A stretch of 64,000 nt of DNA from Arthrobacter agilis (GCF_006494655.1 NZ_VHIM01000007.1:124001-188000); one strand, 5' to 3'; positions 44,968-55,417 are shown, counted from the stretch's first letter. Notes: generated by a model from the letters alone, not told the origin. Program-made: numbers and translations.

Positions 44968-45080
44968 ACGGTTCCTCTCCTCCCGGCCGCCGGGCAACCG
45001 CCCGTCGCACGGTCCGACGCTACGGAGCGGGCTGGAGGCGCTGCAACGGAAATCGCGCCGGCCGGAGAGCGTGCCCCGAG

Positions 45081-46007
45081 CTACGGAGTGTGCTTGGGCA
45101 CGATGCTCCTGGATCGCAGGATCTCGGCGAGCTGGTCCATGAACAGCCGCACGCGGGCCTCGTCCGCATCGCTCGTCCGCAGCGCGAAGATGCTCCGCGT
45201 GAGGCGGATCTCCGGGACGTCCAGCGCGACGATCCCGTCGGGACGGTTGACCATGGCGAGATCCGGGACCAGAGCGGCCCCCAGTCCGGCGGCGGTGAGC
45301 TCGAGGCTCGCATTGAAGTCGTCGCAGTAGGCCGCGATCCGGGGGTGCAGATTGCAACTCGCGAACAATCGCTCGATGACCGTGGCGTCCGCGGTCCCGG
45401 GGTGGTGCATGATCCACGGCATGTCGGCGAGCTGGTCCGCGGTGACCCGTGCGCCGCTGCGGATGCCCCAGCTCTCGGGCAGGACCACCCTGAAGTCGTC
45501 GTCGCCGATCCACTGGCGGCTGAGCGTCGAGGGCCACGCGAGACCAGCCTGACCCACCTGGTAGACGAGGGCGAGATCGAGGTCGCCGCCGGCGCGGAGG
45601 CCCTGGATCGCGTGCGCGGGTTCGCCGACGAAGAGCCGCAGGGAGACCCCGAGCCGCTGCCACTCCGGCATGCGCAGCAACCGGGGGAGGGCGAAGGTGG
45701 CGAGGCTGGGGAAGATGCCGAGCCGGAGTTCGTGGGCGGGCCCGGCGCCCGCGCGGGCCGTCGAGGCGAGGAGAGCGTCGATGTCGGTCAGGACCTTGGA
45801 CGCATGGCGCGCCACCGCCAGCGCGGCGTCGGTGGGGATCACGCTTCGGGCGGACCGGGTGAAGAGCGTGGCACCGGTATCGCGTTCGAGCGCGGACATC
45901 TGCTGTGAGACGGCCGACGCCGTGTAGCCGAGGCTCGTGGCGGCTCCGCTGAACGAGCCGTGCCGGATCACCTCGAGCAGGGTGCGCAGATGAATCGGAT
46001 TCACCAC
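45081..46007 (-). CDS. LysR-family transcriptional regulator
   Basis: A 308-residue regulator. The winged helix-turn-helix (residues about 3-62) has HLRTLLEVIRHGSFSGAATSLGYTASAVSQQMSALE; the substrate-binding domain spans about 90-300 (ELRLGIFPSLATFALPRLL). It is divergent from the lipid operon starting at 46230, and the SDR gene follows it. LysR regulators often control the divergent unit, so the lipid operon is a possible target (inference). The 222-bp gap between them would hold its sites. Confidence 0.88.
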   Translation of the reverse strand: MVNPIHLRTLLEVIRHGSFSGAATSLGYTASAVSQQMSALERDTGATLFTRSARSVIPTDAALAVARHASKVLTDIDALLASTARAGAGPAHELRLGIFPSLATFALPRLLRMPEWQRLGVSLRLFVGEPAHAIQGLRAGGDLDLALVYQVGQAGLAWPSTLSRQWIGDDDFRVVLPESWGIRSGARVTADQLADMPWIMHHPGTADATVIERLFASCNLHPRIAAYCDDFNASLELTAAGLGAALVPDLAMVNRPDGIVALDVPEIRLTRSIFALRTSDADEARVRLFMDQLAEILRSRSIVPKHTP

Positions 46008-46173
46008 CTATCACTCACCCCCTCGTTGGTCCAGCTCCTGATGTGCAGCAAGAACCTGTTGCACCAATCCCGATTATGTGCGTCTCCGAACTTCTCCCGA
46101 ACCATCTTTGCGACAGGTCTCTCAGATCCTCGTGCCGGTACCGCGGGCGCCTGGCCCGGCGGGCTTGTGGCGA

Positions 46174-46195
46174 CTCCGCGGGTTCCCCCGCGGAG
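46174..46195 (+). promoter_or_regulatory. Hairpin in the leader of the lipid operon
   Basis: CTCCGCGGG, TTCC, CCCGCGGAG: a perfect 9-bp stem with a 4-nt loop, 34 nt before the FAD oxidoreductase start. It could be a binding site or an RNA hairpin; no T run follows, so it is not a classical terminator. Confidence 0.4.
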
Positions 46196-46229
46196 GATCC
46201 ACCGAACCGCCGAGCATCCAGGAGACATG

Positions 46230-47600
46230 ATGGCCGCAGAAGACACGGAATCCGTCGAGCTTACCCGGGGCGACGGCGTGACCGGCCGCCGCAGGGTCGC
46301 CGTCGTCGGCAGCGGTGTCTCCGGCCTGACCGCCGCCTGGGTCCTCCGCCGCGACAGCGCCGTCACCCTCTTCGAAGCCGACGAACGGCCGGGAGGGCAT
46401 GCGCACACCCATCAGGTGGACCTGGCCGACGGCACGACGACGGGCGTGGACACCGGCTTCATCGTCCACAACGACCGCACCTATCCCACCCTCCTCCGCC
46501 TGTTCGACGAGCTCGGGGTCCCGACGCAGGATTCCGACATGAGCATGTCCATCCGCTGCGACGGGTGCGGCCTCGAGTACGCCGGGGCCAAGGGGCGCCG
46601 CGGGGTGTTCGCGCAGCCCGGCGTGCTGCTCCGCGGGCGCTACCTGAGGATGCTCCTGGAGATCCTGCGCTTCCAGAGGTCCGCGCGGGCGCTGCTGGCA
46701 CGCACCGGGGAGCCGGAGGCCGGCGACGAGGACCTGACGCTGGGCGATTTCCTGCACCGGGGTGCGTTCAGCGACTACTTCACCTCGCACTTCATGACCC
46801 CCGTGGTCTCCGCCGTGTGGTCCTGCGACCCCGCGACGGCCCTGGCCTACCCCGCGCGGTACCTCTTCTCCTTCATGGACCACCACGGCATGCTCACGAT
46901 CAAGGGTTCCCCGCAGTGGCGCACCGTCACGGGTGGCTCCAACGAGTACGTGCGGAGGGTCGTCGAAAACCTCGACGACGTGCGGCTGGCCAGCCCTGTG
47001 ACCTCGGTCCGGAAGACGGCCGACGGCGTCCTCGTCACGAGCGCCGACGCGACGGAACTGTTCGACGCCGTCATCATCGCAACGCACCCGGACCAGGCCC
47101 TGGCGATGATCGAGGAGCCGACCGGCGCGGCCGCCGAGGTCCTCGGCACGATGCCCTACTCGGTCAACAGGACACAGTTCCACACCGACGAGTCGGTCCT
47201 ACCCAGGGAACACCGTGCCCGCGCCTCGTGGAACTACCGGCTGCCCGCCTGCGATGCGACCCCGGACCACGTGCTCGTGTCCTACGACATGACCCGGCTC
47301 CAGCGGCTCGAGGGCCGGACCAACCACCGCTTCATCGTCAGCCTGGGGGAGGGCGAGCTGATCGATCCCGCGCTGGTCCTGAAGACCATGGTGTACGAGC
47401 ACCCGCAGTACACGCCGCAGTCCGTCACCGCCCAGGCGCGGCTGGCGGAGCTGAGCGACAGCCGCGTGGCCTTCGCCGGGGCCTACCACGGGTGGGGGTT
47501 CCATGAGGACGGAGCCCTGTCCGGGCTCCGCGCGGCAGAGCGCGTCGGCGGGTCGTGGGACGGCAACCCGGCCGCTGAACTCGCCGACGTCCGGTCATGA
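46230..47600 (+). CDS. FAD/NAD(P)-binding amine-oxidase-like oxidoreductase (Rv0449c-like)
   Basis: A 456-residue flavoprotein. The dinucleotide site is VVGSGVSGLTAAW (residues 26-38), followed by the FEADERPGGHAHT motif that holds ribose and pyrophosphate; the C-terminal FAD motif is near RVAFAGAYHGWGFHEDG. It resembles the N-terminal oxidase domain of plant cyclopropane fatty acid synthases and the actinobacterial Rv0449c group. GGAG sits 5 nt before the ATG at 46230. The stop overlaps the DUF1365 start by ATGA. Its chemistry is unproven; a redox step on the lipid tail is the likely role (inference). Confidence 0.85.
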   Translation: MAAEDTESVELTRGDGVTGRRRVAVVGSGVSGLTAAWVLRRDSAVTLFEADERPGGHAHTHQVDLADGTTTGVDTGFIVHNDRTYPTLLRLFDELGVPTQDSDMSMSIRCDGCGLEYAGAKGRRGVFAQPGVLLRGRYLRMLLEILRFQRSARALLARTGEPEAGDEDLTLGDFLHRGAFSDYFTSHFMTPVVSAVWSCDPATALAYPARYLFSFMDHHGMLTIKGSPQWRTVTGGSNEYVRRVVENLDDVRLASPVTSVRKTADGVLVTSADATELFDAVIIATHPDQALAMIEEPTGAAAEVLGTMPYSVNRTQFHTDESVLPREHRARASWNYRLPACDATPDHVLVSYDMTRLQRLEGRTNHRFIVSLGEGELIDPALVLKTMVYEHPQYTPQSVTAQARLAELSDSRVAFAGAYHGWGFHEDGALSGLRAAERVGGSWDGNPAAELADVRS

Positions 47601-48322
47601 GCGCGTCCCTCTATCCGACCAGCATCCGCCACGTACGGCGGACGCCGCTGCGCAACGAGTTCACCTACCGCAGCTACAGCTGGTTCGTGGACCTCGACGA
47701 CCTCCCCGTCCTGCCGCGCTGGCTCGCCCCGTTCGCCCGGTTCGTCCCCGAGGACCACCTGGGCTCGCCCACGAACAGCATCCGCGAGAACGTCGGGGAG
47801 TTCCTGCGCTCACAGGGCAGGGACGACGACGGCGGGACGGTCACGATGCTCGGCAGCGGACGCGTCCTCGGCCACGTCTTCAACCCCCTGTCGCTCTTCT
47901 GGTGCCACGACCGTTCGGGTGCCCTCACCGCCGTCGTCGCCGAGGTGCACAACACCTACGGCGAACGCCACTGCTATCTGCTCGACGTCGACGCGCACGG
48001 CACGGCGCGCACGCCGAAGGAGTTCTACGTGTCGCCATTCAACCCCGTCGAGGGGGACTACGAGATGCGCGTGCCCGAGCCCGGCGAGCACCTGGGTGTC
48101 GCGATCGTGCTGCACCGCGAGGACCAGGCGCCCTTCACCGCGACGATGACCGGACACCGGCTGCCTGCGACCACCGCGAACGTGGTCCGGATGGCGCTCG
48201 CCGTCCCCCTGGCGCCCCTCCGCGTCGTCGTCCAGATCCATTGGCAGGGGATTAGACTCTGGCTGCGGCGGCTGCCCATCAGTCCCAGGCCGCTCCATGA
48301 ACCCCAGGAGGCAGTTCGATGA
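47597..48322 (+). CDS. DUF1365 family protein
   Basis: A 241-residue protein, second gene of the lipid operon, with 4-nt overlaps at both ends. Family motifs are SIRHVRRTPLRNEFTYRSYSWFVDLD, LGHVFNPLSLFWCHD, AVVAEVHNTYGERHCYLL and KEFYVSPFNPVEGDYEM. DUF1365 always accompanies FAD oxidoreductase and cyclopropane-synthase-family genes in many phyla, yet its reaction is unknown. A C-terminal amphipathic or weakly hydrophobic stretch (NVVRMALAVPLAPLRVVVQ) may touch the membrane. Confidence 0.88.
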   Translation: MSASLYPTSIRHVRRTPLRNEFTYRSYSWFVDLDDLPVLPRWLAPFARFVPEDHLGSPTNSIRENVGEFLRSQGRDDDGGTVTMLGSGRVLGHVFNPLSLFWCHDRSGALTAVVAEVHNTYGERHCYLLDVDAHGTARTPKEFYVSPFNPVEGDYEMRVPEPGEHLGVAIVLHREDQAPFTATMTGHRLPATTANVVRMALAVPLAPLRVVVQIHWQGIRLWLRRLPISPRPLHEPQEAVR

Positions 48323-49599
48323 GCACCACGGTTGTTCCTTCGCAGGCGGAGGTGGATCCGGCTGCCTGGCCGGGCATCGCCGGTGTCCCCAGCGGCACGC
48401 GGGTCAGGGTCCGGGCTGCCATCGCCGAGAAGATCTTCTCGACCGCGGTCAACACCCTCGAGCTCCGGGTCATCTACGACGACGGCACCGTCCTGGGCGC
48501 GCCAGGTGGCGGCCCGCGGCCCGAGATGCGCATCCATCGACCGGCCGACTTCTACGCGAGGCTCGGTGACAGCGGCCTGATCGGTCTCGGCGAGTCCTAC
48601 ATGGCGAAGGACTGGACGGCGTCGGACCTCACCGACGTGATCGAGGTCTTCGCGGCGCGTGCCGCCCACCTCGTGCCCGTGCCGCTGCAGAAGCTCCGGG
48701 GTCTCTCGCTGCCCAAGCCGCCCCGCCGGGAGCGCAACAGCACGGCCAATACGCGCTCGAATATTTCGCGGCATTACGATCTCTCCAACGAACTCTTCGC
48801 CCTGTTCCTCGACGGGACGATGTCCTACTCGAGTGCCCTGTTCGACGCCACCGGGAAGGACCTCCTGCACGTCGCGTGGGACGAGCTCGCCACGGCGCAG
48901 CATCGGAAGATCGACCGCCTGCTCGACCAGGCGAATGTGGGGCAGGGCACGCGCGTGCTCGAGATCGGCACCGGCTGGGGGGAGCTCGCGCTGCGGGCCG
49001 CAGCGCGTGGAGCCACCGTGGTCTCCATGACCCTCTCCAGTGAGCAGAAGGACCTGGCGGAGCAGCGCATCCGCGACGCCGGCTTCGCCGACCGCGTCGA
49101 GGTCCAGCTGAAGGACTATCGCGGCGTCGAGGGTCAGTACGACGCCGTGGTGTCGGTCGAGATGATCGAGGCCGTGGGCTACGAGTTCTGGGCGGTGTAC
49201 TTCCAGACCATCGACCGCGTCCTCGCGCCGGGAGGCCGCGTGGCCATCCAGGCGATCACCCTCCCGCACGAGCGCATGCTGGCGACGCGGCGGTCCTACA
49301 CGTGGATCCACAAGTACATCTTCCCCGGCGGGTTCATCCCGTCGGTCCGAGCCATCGAGGACGTCACGGACCGCTACACGAGCCTCCGTGTGCGGGAGCG
49401 CCTGTCGATGGGGGACCACTATGCACAGACGCTGCGCCTGTGGGAGGAGCGCTTCCTCGCCCGGCACGCGGACGTCGAGGCCCTCGGCTTCGACGAGACG
49501 TTCGAGCGGATGTGGCAGTTCTACCTCTGCTACTCCCGGGCGGGCTTCCAGGCCGGCTACCTCGACGTGCAGCAGCTGATCTTCGACCGGCGGCCCTGA
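48319..49599 (+). CDS. Cyclopropane-fatty-acyl-phospholipid synthase family methyltransferase (UfaA1-like)
   Basis: A 426-residue SAM-dependent lipid methyltransferase. N-terminal part to about 130, then HYDLSNELFALFLDGTMSYSS, the SAM site LEIGTGWGELALRAA (Glu215 onward), VVSVEMIEAVGYEFW and KYIFPGGFIPS. Where E. coli Cfa has Cys139 (bicarbonate site), this protein has Ser172, and the Cfa His266 position reads Gln in AIQAITLPH. Gene order and sequence match Rv0447c (ufaA1), linked to tuberculostearic acid formation. The product may thus be a methyl or methylene branch instead of a cyclopropane ring (inference). AGGAGG precedes the ATG. Confidence 0.87.
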   Translation: MSTTVVPSQAEVDPAAWPGIAGVPSGTRVRVRAAIAEKIFSTAVNTLELRVIYDDGTVLGAPGGGPRPEMRIHRPADFYARLGDSGLIGLGESYMAKDWTASDLTDVIEVFAARAAHLVPVPLQKLRGLSLPKPPRRERNSTANTRSNISRHYDLSNELFALFLDGTMSYSSALFDATGKDLLHVAWDELATAQHRKIDRLLDQANVGQGTRVLEIGTGWGELALRAAARGATVVSMTLSSEQKDLAEQRIRDAGFADRVEVQLKDYRGVEGQYDAVVSVEMIEAVGYEFWAVYFQTIDRVLAPGGRVAIQAITLPHERMLATRRSYTWIHKYIFPGGFIPSVRAIEDVTDRYTSLRVRERLSMGDHYAQTLRLWEERFLARHADVEALGFDETFERMWQFYLCYSRAGFQAGYLDVQQLIFDRRP

Positions 49600-49664
49600 C
49601 GCCCGTCGCGCACCACCCTGCCGTGCACCCGCTCGCGCCGGACCGTTCCACCAAGGAGTTTCGC

Positions 49665-50954
49665 GTGACTGATCCCGAGCACGGCACCACGGCGACCGCC
49701 GGCCGCCCGCACAGCGGCACGGAGGGCGTCGCGCAGAAGCTGGCGGCGATCCTCGGGCCGATCGTGGGTGGCGAGCTCCCCGTCCGGCTGGTCGCCTGGG
49801 ACGGCAGCGCCGCCGGGGGCGAGGACCAGCCCGAGGTCCGCCTGAACAGCGTCGACGCGTTGCGCCGCATCCTCTGGAGTCCGGGCGAGCTCGGCGTGTC
49901 GCAGGCGTACGTCACCGGCGAACTGGATGTGCCCGGGTCCCTCGGGCAGGCGCTGACCCATCTGTGGACCGTGATCGGGCAGCGCGGCCTCTCGATGCCG
50001 CGGCTGACCCCCCAGCTCGTCCTGCAGCTGACGAAGGTGGCGCGCGAGGTCGGGGCCTTCGGAGCGCCGCTGCCGGCGCCGGCATCGCAGGCGAAGATCA
50101 AGGGCCGCCTGCACAGCCTGCTGCGGGATCGAGCGGCCATCAGCCACCACTACGATCTCTCCAACGACTTCTACGGCCTCATCCTCGACGACCACATGGC
50201 GTACTCCTGCGGGTACTGGCTGTCCGAGGACCCCGACTACTCCCTCGAGGACGCCCAGCGCGACAAGCTGGACCTCGTGTGCCGCAAGGTGGGCCTCGAC
50301 ACGGAGCCTGGCCTGCGGTTCCTCGACGTCGGCTGCGGCTGGGGGTCCCTGAGCCTGTACGCCGCCGAGCACTTCGGCGCGAAGGTCACCGGTGTGACGA
50401 TCTCGCGTGAGCAGAAGGCGTTCATCGACCAGCGGATCGCGGAGCGGGGGCTCGGCGACCGCGTCGAGATCCGGCTCCAGGACTATCGCGACGTCCGCGA
50501 TGGCCCGTACGACGCCGTCGCCTCGCTGGAGATGGGAGAGCACGTGGGCCAGGAGAACTACGGCACCTACACGTCCACGCTCTTCCGGAACGTCGCGCCG
50601 GGCGGCAAGGTGCTGATCCAGCAGATGTCGCGCCACGGCAGGCACCCGGGCGGAGGTCCGTTCATCGAGTCCTTCATCGCGCCGGACATGCACATGCGTC
50701 CCGTGGGGGACACCGTGAACCTGATCGAGGGTGCGGGCTTCGAGATCCGCGGTGTCCAGGCGCTCCGCGAGCACTACGTCCGGACGATCGACGCGTGGGA
50801 GGACCGCTTCGAGGCCAACTGGGACCGGGCCGTCGCGATGATGGGCGAGGAAGTCGCGCGCGTCTGGCGCCTGTACATGGTCGGCGCATCCATGACCTTC
50901 CGGGACGGCCGCATGGGCGTCGACCAGATCCTCGCGCAGCGCCCACTGAGGTAG
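49665..50954 (+). CDS. Second cyclopropane-synthase-family methyltransferase (BfaB/TmsB-like)
   Basis: A 429-residue paralogue of a different subgroup. Its N-terminal domain reads LPVRLVAWDGSAAGG, LRRILWSPGELGVSQAYVTGELDV, as in the Rv3720/BfaB/TmsB group that makes 10-methylene fatty acids. The core has HYDLSNDFYGLIL, MAYSCGYW with Cys182 at the Cfa Cys139 position, SAM site LDVGCGWGS (Leu220 onward) and EMGEHVGQENY. The His266 position is not His (VLIQQMSRHG). The usual BfaA/TmsA flavin reductase is not next to it. GTG start with AAGGAG 6 nt upstream; 65 nt after the first methyltransferase, last gene of the operon. Confidence 0.85.
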   Translation: MTDPEHGTTATAGRPHSGTEGVAQKLAAILGPIVGGELPVRLVAWDGSAAGGEDQPEVRLNSVDALRRILWSPGELGVSQAYVTGELDVPGSLGQALTHLWTVIGQRGLSMPRLTPQLVLQLTKVAREVGAFGAPLPAPASQAKIKGRLHSLLRDRAAISHHYDLSNDFYGLILDDHMAYSCGYWLSEDPDYSLEDAQRDKLDLVCRKVGLDTEPGLRFLDVGCGWGSLSLYAAEHFGAKVTGVTISREQKAFIDQRIAERGLGDRVEIRLQDYRDVRDGPYDAVASLEMGEHVGQENYGTYTSTLFRNVAPGGKVLIQQMSRHGRHPGGGPFIESFIAPDMHMRPVGDTVNLIEGAGFEIRGVQALREHYVRTIDAWEDRFEANWDRAVAMMGEEVARVWRLYMVGASMTFRDGRMGVDQILAQRPLR

Positions 50955-50994
50955 GCCCGCGGACGGCGCGAGCCGTCACGCCGACATATGGCCC

Positions 50995-51033
50995 ACGGCC
51001 GGTACCGCTCCTTGAGGATGCGGTGCCGGCCGT
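50995..51033 (+). terminator. Long hairpin after the lipid operon
   Basis: A 14-bp stem (50995-51008 with 51020-51033, one G-U pair) with an 11-nt loop, 40 nt after the stop. There is no T run; actinobacterial terminators often lack it. A second hairpin, CCCGGAA/TTCCGGG at 51168-51189 followed by CTTTCC, could back it up. Confidence 0.6.
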
Positions 51034-51131
51034 CGTCGTGGGCGGTGGGAACCGACCGCCATCGAGTCCGCCAGCCCGTCCGCGACACGCCGCGGAATCG
51101 CGACACGGAGTTTTTTCTGCCTGTGCGGAAC

Positions 51132-51228
51132 TCCTCCACAGCATGTGGACCGGCATCCCGTGAGGCCCCCGGAATCGCTCGTTTCCGGGCTTTCCACGGG
51201 TGTCCGACTGTGGACATCGTGTGGACTA
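51132..51228. promoter_or_regulatory. Cluster of four DnaA-box-like sites upstream of nrdHIEF
   Basis: Compared with the actinobacterial box TTGTCCACA: TCCTCCACA at 51132-51140 (7/9), then on the opposite strand TGTGGACCG 51144-51152 (7/9), TGTGGACAT 51209-51217 (8/9) and TGTGGACTA 51220-51228 (7/9). The first two face each other; the last two are 11 bp apart, one helical turn. DnaA controls the nrd operon in E. coli. The match is by eye and binding is not shown. Confidence 0.45.
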
Positions 51229-51254
51229 CTCGCACCGGTAATGACATACTTGTA

Positions 51255-51302
51255 ATACATCATCTAGGGGTCGACCCGAGCGTGCCGCACTAGATGTAGT
51301 AT
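51255..51302. promoter_or_regulatory. Paired NrdR boxes before nrdH
   Basis: ATACATCATCTAGGGG (51255-51270) and GCACTAGATGTAGTAT (51287-51302) are imperfect palindromes of the NrdR-box type (core CTAGATG in opposite readings). Their centres are 32 bp apart, about three helical turns, which is the usual spacing. NrdR represses ribonucleotide reductase genes when dATP is high. The second box overlaps the -10 candidate TAGTAT (51297-51302). A third inverted repeat, TGTAGT-5-ACTACA, spans 51295-51311. Confidence 0.7.
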
Positions 51303-51434
51303 CGAACTACAGAAACAACCGCTGGACGGGCATGGGCCCGGAAGCGCGGAAATCCCCGGATTTCTTCCCCTGTCCGGGGCCGCGCACCGCCCACGCCACA
51401 GCACGACAGCAGTAGACGAAAAGGGGACTAGGAC

Positions 51435-51680
51435 ATGACCGTCACGGTTTACACGAAGCCGGCTTGCGTACAGTGCAATGCCACCTACCGCGCTCTGGAC
51501 AAGAAGGGCATCACCTACCAGAGCGTCGACATCTCGCAGGACCCCGCAGCACTCGAGCGCGTCCGCTCCATGGGGTACATGCAGGCCCCCGTGGTCATCA
51601 CCGACAACGACCACTGGTCCGGCTTCCGCCCCGACAAGATCAGCGCGATCGCCGACTCGGCCGTCAGCTCGGTGGCCTGA
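51435..51680 (+). CDS. nrdH: Glutaredoxin-like protein NrdH
   Basis: An 81-residue thioredoxin-fold reductant for the class Ib ribonucleotide reductase. The redox motif is CVQC in KPACVQCNATYRAL, with the cis-Pro part in YMQAPVVIT and the C-terminal WSGFRPDKI that is typical of NrdH. It has a leader of about 125 nt; GGGGACTAGGAC precedes the ATG. First gene of nrdHIEF. Confidence 0.96.
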   Translation: MTVTVYTKPACVQCNATYRALDKKGITYQSVDISQDPAALERVRSMGYMQAPVVITDNDHWSGFRPDKISAIADSAVSSVA

Positions 51681-51719
51681 CCCATCCCGTCCCGGGATCA
51701 GCAGGCAAGGCATCAGGCA

Positions 51720-52190
51720 GTGACCACCCTCGCCGTGGACGACCGACCCACCACCGACCCGGCAACGGCCGGGACGGCGGAGGGTGCGGTAACCGATGCC
51801 GCCCTGATCTATTTCTCGTCGGTCTCCGATAACACGCATCGCTTCGTCGAGAAACTCGGAGTGCGGGCCGCCCGCATGCCGGTGCTCACGAAGGAGCCGA
51901 CGCTGAGGGCCACGCGGCCCTACGTCCTGGTCCTCCCGACCTACGGCGGGATCACCGGCAAGGGTGCAGTGCCCCGCCAGGTCGTGAAATTCCTGAACAA
52001 CGAACAGAACCGCAGCCTCCTCCGGGGGGTCATCGGGGCGGGCAACACCAATTTCGGTGAGACCTACTGCCTCGCAGCCGACATCGTCGCCGCCAAGTGC
52101 CATGTGCCGGTTCTCTACAGATTTGAAGTCATGGGAACGTCCGAAGACGTCGCCCGCGTAACCACAGGATTGGAAGAGTTTTGGACATGA
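51720..52190 (+). CDS. nrdI: Flavodoxin-like NrdI
   Basis: A 156-residue FMN protein that supplies the oxidant to build the dimanganese-tyrosyl radical cofactor of NrdF. FMN-binding loops are [23 protein letters not shown] and [15 protein letters not shown]. The first 25 residues are an extra Thr/Ala-rich segment; a shorter start is possible, but the GTG at 51720 is the one given by spacing from nrdH (39 nt). Its stop overlaps the nrdE ATG (ATGA). Confidence 0.95.
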   Translation: MTTLAVDDRPTTDPATAGTAEGAVTDAALIYFSSVSDNTHRFVEKLGVRAARMPVLTKEPTLRATRPYVLVLPTYGGITGKGAVPRQVVKFLNNEQNRSLLRGVIGAGNTNFGETYCLAADIVAAKCHVPVLYRFEVMGTSEDVARVTTGLEEFWT

Positions 52191-54346
52191 GTGTTGCAGA
52201 GACGGAGACGGGTGCGCCCGCAGCTTCAGTAGAGCGCTTCAAGGACATGGGCTACCACGAGCTCAATGCCATGCTCAACCTGTACGGGCCGAATGGGGAG
52301 ATCCAGTTCGACGCCGACCGCGAGGCGGCGCACCAGTACTTCCTGCAGCACGTGAACAACAACACCGTGTTCTTCCATGATCTCGAGGAGAAGCTCGACT
52401 ACCTCGTGAAGAACGAGTACTACGAGCGCGAGACGCTCGACCAGTACACGATGAACTTCGTCCGCGACCTCTACAAGCGCGCCTACTCCAAGAAGTTCCG
52501 TTTCGAGACGTTCCTGGGCGCCTTCAAGTTCTACACCTCGTACACGCTGAAGACGTTCGACGGCAAGCGTTACCTCGAGCGCTACGAGGACCGCGTCTGC
52601 ATGGTGGCCCTGCACCTGGCCCGTGGCAACGAGCAGCTGGCGGAGCAGATGGTCGACGAGATCATCGACGGCCGCTTCCAGCCCGCCACCCCGACCTTCC
52701 TCAATGCCGGCAAGCGCCAGCGCGGCGAGCTGGTCTCCTGCTTCCTCCTGCGCATCGAGGACAACATGGAGTCGATCGGCCGCTCCATCAACTCGGCCCT
52801 GCAGCTCTCCAAGCGCGGCGGCGGCGTCGCCTTCGCCCTCACGAACATCCGCGAGGTCGGGGCGCCCATCAAGCAGATCGAGAACCAGTCCTCCGGCGTC
52901 ATCCCCGTGATGAAGCTCCTCGAGGACAGCTTCTCCTATGCGAACCAGCTCGGTGCCCGTCAGGGTGCGGGAGCCGTGTACCTGCACGCCCACCACCCGG
53001 ACATCAACCGTTTCCTCGACACCAAGCGCGAGAACGCGGACGAGAAGATCCGCATCAAGACGCTGTCCCTCGGCGTCGTGGTTCCCGACATCACGTTCGA
53101 GCTCGCCAAGCGCGACGAGGACATGTACCTCTTCTCGCCGTACGACGTCGAGCGCGTCTACGGCATGCCGTTCTCCGACATCTCGGTCACCGAGAAGTAC
53201 TACGAGATGGTGGACGACGCCCGCATCAAGAAGACCAAGATCAAGGCGCGCGAGTTCTTCCAGACGCTCGCCGAGATCCAGTTCGAGTCCGGCTACCCGT
53301 ACATCATGTTCGAGGACACCGTGAACCGGGCCAACCCGATCGACGGCAAGATCATCATGTCCAACCTGTGCTCCGAGATCCTCCAGGTATCGCAGCCCAC
53401 CACGTACAACGAGGACCTGTCCTACGACACCGTGGGCAAGGACATCTCCTGCAACCTGGGCTCGCTGAACATCGCGAAGACCATGGACTCGCCCGATTTC
53501 GGCCGGACCATCGAAACCGCCATCCGTAGCCTCTCGGCTGTTTCGGACATGAGCCACATCAGCTCGGTCCCGTCGATCGCCGCCGGTAACGACGCCTCGC
53601 ACGCCATCGGCCTCGGGCAGATGAACCTGCATGGCTACCTGGCCCGCGAGCGTGTCCACTACGGCTCCGAGGAGGGCCTGGACTTCACGAACATCTACTT
53701 CTACTCCGTGGTGTACCACTGCATCCGGGCGTCGAACCTGATGGCCATCGAGACCGGCCGTACCTTCGCAGGCTTCGAGAAGTCGAAGTACGCGAGCGGG
53801 GAGTTCTTCGACAAGTACACGGAGCAGGTCTGGGAGCCGACGACGGCGCGCGTCCGCGAGCTGTTCGCCGACATGCACATCCCCACGCAGGAGGACTGGC
53901 GTGCGCTCAAGGCCTCGGTCGTGGAGCACGGCATCTACAACCAGAACCTGCAGGCGGTCCCGCCCACCGGCTCGATCTCGTACATCAACAACTCGACGTC
54001 CTCCATCCACCCGGTCGCGTCGAAGATCGAGATCCGCAAGGAAGGCAAGCTGGGTCGCGTGTACTACCCGGCGCCGTACCTGACCAACGACAACCTGGAG
54101 TACTACCAGGACGCGTACGAGATCGGCTACGAGAAGATCATCGACACCTACGCCGCTGCCACGCAGCACGTGGACCAGGGCCTGTCCCTGACGCTGTTCT
54201 TCAAAGACACCGCCACCACCCGTGAGATCAACAAGTCGCAGATCTACGCCTGGCGCAAGGGCATCAAGACCGTCTACTACATCCGTCTCCGCCAGCTCGC
54301 GCTGGAAGGGACCGAGGTAGAGGGTTGCGTCAGTTGCATGCTCTAG
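52187..54346 (+). CDS. nrdE: Class Ib ribonucleotide reductase alpha subunit
   Basis: The catalytic subunit of 719 residues, reducing ribonucleoside diphosphates. The N-terminal domain lacks the ATP-cone of class Ia, as in other NrdE. Active-site Cys residues are in [13 protein letters not shown], in the NLCSEIL motif and in the C-terminal GCVSCML that takes electrons from NrdH. The radical-path Tyr pair is near the C-terminus (VYYIR region). The ATG at 52187 overlaps the nrdI stop. It ends 97 nt before nrdF. Confidence 0.97.
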   Translation: MSVAETETGAPAASVERFKDMGYHELNAMLNLYGPNGEIQFDADREAAHQYFLQHVNNNTVFFHDLEEKLDYLVKNEYYERETLDQYTMNFVRDLYKRAYSKKFRFETFLGAFKFYTSYTLKTFDGKRYLERYEDRVCMVALHLARGNEQLAEQMVDEIIDGRFQPATPTFLNAGKRQRGELVSCFLLRIEDNMESIGRSINSALQLSKRGGGVAFALTNIREVGAPIKQIENQSSGVIPVMKLLEDSFSYANQLGARQGAGAVYLHAHHPDINRFLDTKRENADEKIRIKTLSLGVVVPDITFELAKRDEDMYLFSPYDVERVYGMPFSDISVTEKYYEMVDDARIKKTKIKAREFFQTLAEIQFESGYPYIMFEDTVNRANPIDGKIIMSNLCSEILQVSQPTTYNEDLSYDTVGKDISCNLGSLNIAKTMDSPDFGRTIETAIRSLSAVSDMSHISSVPSIAAGNDASHAIGLGQMNLHGYLARERVHYGSEEGLDFTNIYFYSVVYHCIRASNLMAIETGRTFAGFEKSKYASGEFFDKYTEQVWEPTTARVRELFADMHIPTQEDWRALKASVVEHGIYNQNLQAVPPTGSISYINNSTSSIHPVASKIEIRKEGKLGRVYYPAPYLTNDNLEYYQDAYEIGYEKIIDTYAAATQHVDQGLSLTLFFKDTATTREINKSQIYAWRKGIKTVYYIRLRQLALEGTEVEGCVSCML

Positions 54347-55417
<1,071 letters not shown>

